NCBI RefSeq assembly: GCF_029504575.1
Contig: NZ_JAQFII010000001.1
Coordinates: forward strand, 1,512,501-1,576,500
Length of the DNA: 64,000 nt
Source: Streptomyces sp. SPB162
GTDB lineage: Bacteria; Actinomycetota; Actinomycetes; Streptomycetales; Streptomycetaceae
Direction of reading: 5' to 3'
Under the pieces are notes generated by a model. That model did no database searches and had not been told where the DNA came from. It worked only from the letters and a program-made list of their open reading frames with translations. Positions 58,190 to 64,000 of the stretch are shown one piece after another. Each line of letters starts with the position of its first letter. Within the stretch, counting starts at the first letter, position 1. The position numbers and the translations under genes were made by a program.

Positions 58190-61006
58190 TCAGCCGACAG
58201 AGGAGTAGGCGACTACTCCGCGGCGGAGGGCTTCGACCGCTTTGCGGGCGGTTTTGCGGACCGGGCTGTCTTCCGGGGCCGCGTCGGAGATCTGGCCCAG
58301 GACGTCGATGACCTGCTTGCACCAACGCACGAAGTCGCCGGCCGGCATCTCGGCGTCGCCGAGCACCGCGTCCAGGCCGTGGCCCGACGCCCAGCGGTAG
58401 ACCGGCCAGGCGAAGCCGAGGTCCGGCTCGCGCTGGCCGACGCCCTCGGTCTGGTGGATCCGGTGGTCCTCCTCCAGGGCGTCGAGCCGGCCCCAGATCC
58501 TGATCATCTCGGCGAGCGCCTCCTTGGCGTTGCCGGTCGGGAGCTTGGGCGCCAGCGCGTCGTCGGACTGCCGTGCCTCGAAGACCAACGCCGAGACGCA
58601 GGCCGCCAGTTCGGCCGGGCCGAGGCCCTCCCAGACGCCCTCGCGCAGGCACTCGCTGGCCAGCAGGTCCAGCTCGCCGTAGAGCCGGGCGAGCCGGCGG
58701 CCGTCGGCCGTGACCTGCTCGCCCTTGAGGTAGCCGAGCTCCGTGAGCAGCCCGCAGATCCGGTCGAAGGTCCGCGCGATGGTGTTGGTGCGGCCCTCGA
58801 TGCGCCGCTCCAACTGCTTGGTGTCGCGCGCCAGCCGGTGATAGCGCTCGGCCCAGCGGGCGTGGTCCTCGCGCTCATCGCACCCATGGCAGGGGTGCGC
58901 GCGGATCTCGGTGCGCATCCGGGCGATCTCGGTGTCGTCGGCCGCCGCGGCCCGCGACTTGCGGTGCCGCTCCGGCTCGTAGTGCCCCGCCTTGGTCCGC
59001 ATCGCGGAGGCCAGGTCCCGGCGGGACTGCGGGCTGCGCGGATTGAACGACTTCGGGATCCGCATCCGGTCGACGGCCGTGACCGGAACCGGGAAGTCCA
59101 TCTGCGCCAGCCGCTTGACCTGCCGCTCGGCGGTGAGCACCAGCGGACGCGGACCGTCCTGATGGTCCTCGTGCCGCCGGTGGCCGGGGCTGCGACCGGC
59201 CGGGACACCGGGTTCGAGCACCAGGGCGAGCCCGGCGTACTTGCCCGCCGGCACATGGATGATGTCGCCCGGCTTGAGCTTCTCCAGCGCATCCGACGCC
59301 GCGGCCCGGCGCTGCGTCATGCCCTGCCGCGACAGTTCCGCCTCGCGCTCCTTCAGCCTGCGGCGCAGTGCCATGTACTGGTCGAAGTCGCCGAGGTGGC
59401 AGGTCATCGACTCCTTGTAGCCGTCGAGCCCCTCCTCGTTGCGCTGCACCTGCTTGGAGATCCCGACGACCGACCGGTCCGCCTGGAACTGCGCGAAGGA
59501 GGTCTCCAGCAGCTCCCGCGAGCGGTGCCGTCCGAACTGGCCGACCAGGTTGACCGCCATGTTGTACGACGGCTTGAAGGACGAGCGCAGTGGATACGTA
59601 CGGGTGCCGGCCAGTCCCGCGACGGCGCCCGGGTCGAAGCCGCGCTGCCACAGCACGACGGCGTGGCCCTCGACGTCGATCCCGCGCCGCCCGGCGCGGC
59701 CGGTCAGCTGGGTGTACTCACCGGGGGTGATGTCGGCGTGCGTCTCCCCGTTCCACTTCACGAGCTTCTCGAGCACCACGGAGCGGGCCGGCATGTTGAT
59801 GCCCAGCGCCAGCGTCTCGGTGGCGAAGACCGCCTTGACCAGGCCCTTGAGGAACAGCTCCTCGACGACCTCCTTGAAGGTCGGCAGCATGCCGGCGTGG
59901 TGGGCGGCGACGCCGCGCTCCAGGCCCTCCAGCCACTCGAAGTACTTGAGGACGTGCAGGTCCTCGTCCGGAATGGCCCGGGTGCGTTCCTGGACGATGG
60001 CCCGGACCCGCTCCCGGTTCTCGTCGCTGTTCAGCCGCAACCCGGCGTAGAGGCACTGCTGGACGGCCGCTTCGCAGCCGGCCCGGCTGAAGATGAAGGT
60101 GATGGCCGGCAGCAGGCCCTCGGAGTCGAGCCGCTCGATCACGTCGGCCCGGCTGGGCGTCCACACCTTGCCGGCCGAGCGGCGCTCGCGCTCGCGGTCC
60201 GCCTCGTACCCGCGCTTGTAGCGGTCGCGGGGGTGGACCGTCCGCTGGTTCTCCATGCGGGCGAGGCGTACGAGGTCGGGGTTGACCTCGCGGCGGGCGG
60301 TCTCGGCGGCGCCCTCCTTCTCCTCGAAGAGGTCGTACATCCGGCGGCCGGCCAACACGTGCTGCCACAGCGGGACCGGACGGTGCTCCGAGACGATCAC
60401 CTCGGTGCTGCCGCGCACGGTGTCGAGCCAGTCGCCGAACTCCTCGGCATTGGAGACGGTCGCCGACAGCGACACCAGCGTCACGGACTGCGGGAGGTGG
60501 ATGATCACCTCTTCCCAGACGGCGCCGCGGAAGCGGTCGGAGAGGTAGTGCACCTCGTCCATCACGACATAGCCGAGGCCGTCGAGCGCCGAGGATCCGG
60601 CGTAGAGCATGTTCCGCAGCACCTCGGTGGTCATCACGACCACCGGGGCGTCGCCGTTGACGCTGTTGTCACCGGTCAGCAGGCCGACCTTGTCCGCGCC
60701 GTACCGCTTGACGAGGTCGCTGAACTTCTGGTTCGACAGCGCCTTGATCGGGGTGGTGTAGAAACACTTGCGGCCCTCGGAGAGGGCGAGGTGGACGGCG
60801 AACTCGCCGACAATGGTCTTTCCGGAGCCGGTCGGCGCGGCGACCAGCACTCCGCTTCCGGCCTCCAGAGCCTGACATGCCTCGATCTGGAACGGATCCA
60901 GGTCGAAGTCGTACAGCGCGCGGAACGGCGCGAGGGCAGTGGCCTGATCGGCCGCGCGACGCTTGGCTGCGGCGTAGCGCTCGGAGGGGGACATCTCATC
61001 GCTCAT
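58190..61006 (-). CDS. helY: DEAD/DExH RNA helicase HelY (Mtr4/Ski2-like)
   Basis: 938 residues. Ski2-like helicase: motif I APTGSGKT near residue 57, II MDEVHYLSD, III SLSATVSN, and VI QLTGRAGRRG. It has the conserved Ski2 winged-helix and C-terminal helical (DSHCT) domain, including a WCKQVIDVLGQI end. HelY proteins unwind RNA and work with RNA-decay exonucleases in actinobacteria. ATG at 61006 is chosen (TACGCT 10 bases upstream); a GTG at 61039 is possible. It lies upstream of padR, in reverse order to the tat genes. Confidence 0.93.
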   Translation of the reverse strand: MSDEMSPSERYAAAKRRAADQATALAPFRALYDFDLDPFQIEACQALEAGSGVLVAAPTGSGKTIVGEFAVHLALSEGRKCFYTTPIKALSNQKFSDLVKRYGADKVGLLTGDNSVNGDAPVVVMTTEVLRNMLYAGSSALDGLGYVVMDEVHYLSDRFRGAVWEEVIIHLPQSVTLVSLSATVSNAEEFGDWLDTVRGSTEVIVSEHRPVPLWQHVLAGRRMYDLFEEKEGAAETARREVNPDLVRLARMENQRTVHPRDRYKRGYEADRERERRSAGKVWTPSRADVIERLDSEGLLPAITFIFSRAGCEAAVQQCLYAGLRLNSDENRERVRAIVQERTRAIPDEDLHVLKYFEWLEGLERGVAAHHAGMLPTFKEVVEELFLKGLVKAVFATETLALGINMPARSVVLEKLVKWNGETHADITPGEYTQLTGRAGRRGIDVEGHAVVLWQRGFDPGAVAGLAGTRTYPLRSSFKPSYNMAVNLVGQFGRHRSRELLETSFAQFQADRSVVGISKQVQRNEEGLDGYKESMTCHLGDFDQYMALRRRLKEREAELSRQGMTQRRAAASDALEKLKPGDIIHVPAGKYAGLALVLEPGVPAGRSPGHRRHEDHQDGPRPLVLTAERQVKRLAQMDFPVPVTAVDRMRIPKSFNPRSPQSRRDLASAMRTKAGHYEPERHRKSRAAAADDTEIARMRTEIRAHPCHGCDEREDHARWAERYHRLARDTKQLERRIEGRTNTIARTFDRICGLLTELGYLKGEQVTADGRRLARLYGELDLLASECLREGVWEGLGPAELAACVSALVFEARQSDDALAPKLPTGNAKEALAEMIRIWGRLDALEEDHRIHQTEGVGQREPDLGFAWPVYRWASGHGLDAVLGDAEMPAGDFVRWCKQVIDVLGQISDAAPEDSPVRKTARKAVEALRRGVVAYSSVG

Positions 61007-61112
61007 CTTGTATCCGAGCGTACCGGCCCCCACCGACACACCGCGTGATCTTTTATTCGTATCGACGTCCGGACATGCGGCGGACCGTATATCGCACCGG
61101 CGCCGTCAAACA

Positions 61113-62000
61113 TCAGACCAGCAGGCGTACAGCTTCCGGCACCGTCACCGCGGTCATCGGCAGCGGCCCTATCCGCTCGCCGTCCGCGTACCCCGTCACG
61201 TCGTCCGCGGCGAGACGGACCCGCGCCGCCCGGTGCACGGTGACCTTCGGGTGGGTGGGGTGGGTCCCCCGGTAGACCCGCGGGAAGACCGTGAGCAGCG
61301 TGGTGCGGCTGCACGGGCCGACCACGGTGACGTCGAACAGCCCGTCGTCGAGGACCGCGTCGGTGCAGATCCGCATGCCGCCGCCGTACGACGACCCGTT
61401 GCCGACGGCGATCAGAGTCGCCTCGATCTCCCGTTCCGGGCCGTCGTCGAACCGGATGCGGTACGGGATCGGGCGCAGGGCGGCGAGTTCGGCGAGCATC
61501 GCCACGTCGTAGCGGAAGCGCCCGGTGGGCCAACGCATGCGGTTGCCACGGTCGTTGACCCGCGAGTCGAAACCGGAGGCCAGGACGGTCCCGAACCAGC
61601 GGTCCCCCACCTTGCCCAGGTCGACGGCCCGGGTGCGCTCGTCCTTGAGGGCGTCCGCCGTCACGCGGCCGGCCGCCGCGGGGTCGCGAACGGGCAGCCC
61701 GGTGGCGCGGGCGAAGTCGTTGCCGGTGCCCACCGCGATCACCCCGAGCGGGGTCTCGGTGCCGGCCACCGCCTGGAGTGCCAGCGAGACCATCCCGTCG
61801 CCGCCGACCGCGACCAGCGCCCGGGTCCCCGCGGCGACCGCCTCACGGGCCCGCACGAGGGCGTCGGCGGCGTCCTCGCCGACGACCGTGCGGACGGTGA
61901 AGCCGGCCTCCCGCATCGCGCGCGCGGCCGGCTGCGCGGCGTGCGCGCCACGGCCGCGTCCCGCGGTGGGGTTGACGAAGAGGGTGATGTCGCTGGTCAC
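61113..62000 (-). CDS. Diacylglycerol/lipid kinase family protein
   Basis: 295 residues with the DAGK catalytic pattern: FVNPTAGRGRG at the N-terminus, VAVGGDGMVSLAL near residue 63 and IAVGTGNDFAR near residue 88 (ATP-binding GGDG and GTGND). YegS/DgkB-like C-terminal beta domain. It phosphorylates diacylglycerol or a related lipid or sphingosine-like substrate; identity not fixed. GTG start at 62000. Same direction as tatC, 129 bases downstream of it. Confidence 0.92.
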   Translation of the reverse strand: MTSDITLFVNPTAGRGRGAHAAQPAARAMREAGFTVRTVVGEDAADALVRAREAVAAGTRALVAVGGDGMVSLALQAVAGTETPLGVIAVGTGNDFARATGLPVRDPAAAGRVTADALKDERTRAVDLGKVGDRWFGTVLASGFDSRVNDRGNRMRWPTGRFRYDVAMLAELAALRPIPYRIRFDDGPEREIEATLIAVGNGSSYGGGMRICTDAVLDDGLFDVTVVGPCSRTTLLTVFPRVYRGTHPTHPKVTVHRAARVRLAADDVTGYADGERIGPLPMTAVTVPEAVRLLV

Positions 62001-62129
62001 GCGCGGACCCTACCGCGCGCCCACCCGTCGCCCGCCACCACCCCTACAGCGAGGCGCTTCGCGCCGCACCTTCCCCGTCGAGATCGGACCGAGGGCCGGC
62101 GGCAGAGCCGGCCCCGGCTCGGGTCGCGG

Positions 62130-63056
62130 TCAGGTCGCGTCGTCGAAGTCGTCGGTGGGGCGCTCCAGCGCGGGCGGGGTGGGCCCGGCGCCGACCTGCT
62201 CGGGGATGTGGTCGAGGCTGGACGCCTCGTCGTCGTCGAGCGCGAAGTCCGGATCGGCCTCGCGGCGGCGGCGCCTGCGGAGGTCGTTGAAGAACGCGAT
62301 CGCCACGGCCCCGAAGTACAGGAAGACGATGGGGGCCGCGAGCAGCGTCATCGAGAACGGGTCGCCGGTGGGCGTGGCCACCGCGGCGAAGATGGTGATA
62401 CCGAGGACCATCACCCGCCACCAGCTGAGCATGCGCTTGGCGGTGAGCACCCCGGTGAAGTTCAGCAGGACCAGCAGCAGCGGCAGCTCGAAGGCGCAGC
62501 CGAAGACGATGATCATACGCACGACGAGGTCGAGGTAGTCGTCGAGCGGGAACAGGTTGCGCGCGTCGTCGACGGTCAGGTCGATCATGATCTGCGCGGT
62601 CTGCGGCAGGATCACGTAAGCGAGGTAGCCGCCGCCCAGGAAGAGCGGGACGCCCGCGGCGACGAAGGAGATCGCGTAGCGCTTCTCCTTGGTGTGCAGT
62701 CCCGGCGCGAGGAACGCCCAGAGTTGGTAGAGCCAGATCGGCGTCGTGGCCACCAGCCCGGCCATCAGGGAGACCTTCATGGCGATCGCGAAGGGGCCGG
62801 TCAGCCCGTTCACGGTCATCTCCGCGCACGGCTGGCCGTCCGCGCCCTTGATCTTGCCGTCCACACAGCCGACGGACTTCAGGACCGGGTGCATGAAGAA
62901 CTGGATGATGTCGCGGTAGAAGAACGACGCGACGATCGTGACGACGATGATCGCCAGGACCGACTTCAGCAGCCGGTTGCGCAGCTCACGCAGGTGGTCC
63001 GCGAGCGGCATCCGCCCCTCGGGATCCTTCTCCTGCTTGCGGGCAGACTTGAGCAC
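62130..63056 (-). CDS. tatC: Twin-arginine translocase subunit TatC
   Basis: 308 residues, six membrane helices. It binds the RR signal peptide and docks substrates. Conserved cytosolic N-terminal PLADHLRELRNRLLKS, periplasmic MTVNGLTGPFAIAMKVSLMAGL and the CAFELPLLLVLLNFTG helix. A Ser/Asp-rich C-tail (DDDEASSLDHIPEQ) extends beyond E. coli TatC. GTG at 63056. It follows tatA by 61 bases in one operon. Confidence 0.96.
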   Translation of the reverse strand: MLKSARKQEKDPEGRMPLADHLRELRNRLLKSVLAIIVVTIVASFFYRDIIQFFMHPVLKSVGCVDGKIKGADGQPCAEMTVNGLTGPFAIAMKVSLMAGLVATTPIWLYQLWAFLAPGLHTKEKRYAISFVAAGVPLFLGGGYLAYVILPQTAQIMIDLTVDDARNLFPLDDYLDLVVRMIIVFGCAFELPLLLVLLNFTGVLTAKRMLSWWRVMVLGITIFAAVATPTGDPFSMTLLAAPIVFLYFGAVAIAFFNDLRRRRRREADPDFALDDDEASSLDHIPEQVGAGPTPPALERPTDDFDDAT

Positions 63057-63117
63057 CCACGTCCTCGTCTCGTGCGGCAGCCGTCAGCGGCTTGTTGCGA
63101 ACCGGAGCGGGCCGGGG

Positions 63118-63399
63118 TCAGCCCTGGGTGGTGTGGTTCGGCTCCGACACCGGGCGGGCGCTGGTCACGTCACCGGGCGCGGCCTGGATCGTCTTCGGTG
63201 CGGCCGGCGCGGACTCGGCGGTCTGGGTGTCGGCCACCGGAGCCTCGTCGTCCTTCTTCATCGCCTTGGCCTCGCTCTTGAGGATGCGGGCCGACTTGCC
63301 GAGCGACCGGGCCATGTCGGGAAGCTTCTTGGCGCCGAACAGCAAGATGATGACGAGAAGGATGAGGACGATCTCGAGGGGCTTGAGATTGCCGAGCAT
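63118..63399 (-). CDS. tatA: Twin-arginine translocase subunit TatA
   Basis: 93 residues. A short periplasmic start, membrane helix at about 7-22 (PLEIVLILLVIILLFG), the FG-hinge and amphipathic helix KKLPDMARSLGKSARILKSEA, then an acidic, Pro-rich tail. It forms the oligomeric pore. GAGAAGG lies 9 bases before the ATG. First gene of the tatA-tatC pair. No tatB gene is in the window; the 283-base gap upstream (63400-63682) shows no gene. Confidence 0.95.
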   Translation of the reverse strand: MLGNLKPLEIVLILLVIILLFGAKKLPDMARSLGKSARILKSEAKAMKKDDEAPVADTQTAESAPAAPKTIQAAPGDVTSARPVSEPNHTTQG

Positions 63400-63682
63400 A
63401 AGTGTCTACCTTCTCACCGAGGGCGGCGTGGGTCCTTGTCTTCGGCGACCCGGACAGGTGTCCGCACCGCCGTACTGGCTGCGATCGTAGCGTGCGGTGG
63501 TAAACGACCGGCAACCCGTCGGCAACTTCCAAGTGCGACCCCCGCCGCTCACTCATGGGGCCACGTTACGCAGCGTACCCTCCGGGACGGCCGGGAACGA
63601 GGCCTGTGGACGACGGCCGGGCGGGCCCGGTGCGCGGGCCCGGGAATCACGCCAGGTCCGGAGGGCCCGGGCGGGCGCCGCG

Positions 63683-63886
63683 TCATGTCCGGGAGATGTC
63701 CCCGGCGCGCTCCATGAGCGGCTCCGCGGCCCGGCTCAACCGCTCGGCGGCGCGGGTGAGGTCGTCGGTGCTCCTGGCCACCTGCCCGGCCAGCCGCTGA
63801 ACCTCGGCGAAGACCCGGACGGCCAGCACGCCGAGTACGAGGATGCCGGCGGTCGAGAGGCCGACGTACAGGTAGAGCCACCACAT
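63683..63886 (-). CDS. Small membrane protein with coiled-coil tail
   Basis: 67 residues. A membrane helix at about 3-26 (WLYLYVGLSTAGILVLGVLAV), then a helix with heptad-like Leu/Ala spacing (VQRLAGQVARSTDDLTRAAERL). Likely membrane-anchored; similar proteins lie next to tat genes in Streptomyces, but no function is known to me. Confidence 0.7.
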   Translation of the reverse strand: MWWLYLYVGLSTAGILVLGVLAVRVFAEVQRLAGQVARSTDDLTRAAERLSRAAEPLMERAGDISRT

Positions 63887-63904
63887 GGCACCGACCCTAC
63901 CGGC

Positions 63905-64000
63905 TCAGCAGATGTGCAGGCGCATGGTGCGCACCCCGCCGCCGGTGAGCAGCTCGATGATCCGCTCCCCCGCGGGCTTGCGGACCGCCTGCCCGCACTC
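63905..64000 (-). CDS. C-terminal end of an unidentified protein (partial)
   Basis: 31 residues plus TGA at 63905 of a gene entering from the right edge. It reads ECGQAVRKPAGERIIELLT and ends VRTMRLHIC. The Cys-rich ending may belong to a zinc-ribbon-like protein. Too short to assign. Confidence 0.55.
   Translation of the reverse strand, partial: ECGQAVRKPAGERIIELLTGGGVRTMRLHIC

Noticed and set aside
57299..61048. A 1249-codon open frame on the plus strand, antisense to helY and padR
   Set aside because: It lies exactly opposite genes with strong domain matches, and its translation is rich in Arg, Gln, Gly and His without any domain. In 70%+ GC DNA such antisense frames are by-products of third-position GC bias.

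Overview
This window is high-GC chromosomal DNA from the core genome of a Streptomyces or close relative. The evidence is strong third-position GC codon use, GTG starts, many 4-base ATGA/GTGA gene overlaps, SD-less genes with a TANNNT hexamer 6-7 bases before the start, and a gene order that, from memory, follows the S. coelicolor core (argCJBDR, pheST, infC-rpmI-rplT, conservon cvn9/rar, helY, tatAC). No prophage, insertion sequence, CRISPR array or large biosynthetic cluster is visible.

Layout. 1-1119: a drug exporter/TetR pair with a clear palindromic operator. 1135-7638: arginine biosynthesis, with argC-argJ-argB-argD-argR in one translationally coupled operon and argH separate downstream; both promoters carry ARG-box-like sequence. 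7659-11402: a YdeI/OmdA-like protein, an EamA exporter divergent from a LysR regulator, and a two-domain rRNA methyltransferase. 11498-12627: two tandem non-coding RNAs whose tRNA-like halves are circularly permuted, like the tRNA-mimicking YrlA class of bacterial Y RNAs, next to a conserved protein of unknown function. 12735-23136: a Tat-exported glycosidase-like protein, a hydroxyacyl-CoA dehydrogenase, a polysaccharide ABC exporter divergent from a TetR gene, and regulators (XRE, NsdA-like, SpoIIE-type phosphatase). 23176-31440: translation genes (pheST, rplT, rpmI, infC with an ATC start) plus an orphan histidine kinase and a SpoU methyltransferase. 31493-41909: aquaporin, SseB, a beta-lactamase-fold protein, a mycosin with a proline-rich membrane partner, a PLP aldolase, and a LysR/TDT transporter pair. 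41978-45518: a glycine-betaine transporter whose permease is fused to two substrate-binding domains. 46920-52289: conservon cvn9 (rarABCDE) with a second cytochrome P450. 54360-55263: an iron-box-controlled siderophore-interacting protein. 55322-58082: a PadR-associated ABC exporter. 58190-64000: helicase helY, lipid kinase, tatC, tatA and small proteins.

How they work together. The arg genes form the ornithine arm of arginine synthesis under their own repressor. pheST, rplT, rpmI and infC serve translation. The conservon encodes a membrane kinase-like protein, a roadblock protein, a DUF742 protein, a Ras-like GTPase and P450s, a signalling complex known to affect aerial growth in S. coelicolor. 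tatA/tatC exports folded proteins, including the RR-signal glycosidase encoded here.

Cautions. Four genes (an XRE regulator, rplT, a metal/cobalamin-binding protein and a 5'-3' exonuclease) each carry one extra base in a short G/C run. Because rplT is essential, at least some of these are probably sequencing errors. Starts were moved from the longest reading frame wherever an RBS, a 4-base overlap or a TANNNT element pointed elsewhere.
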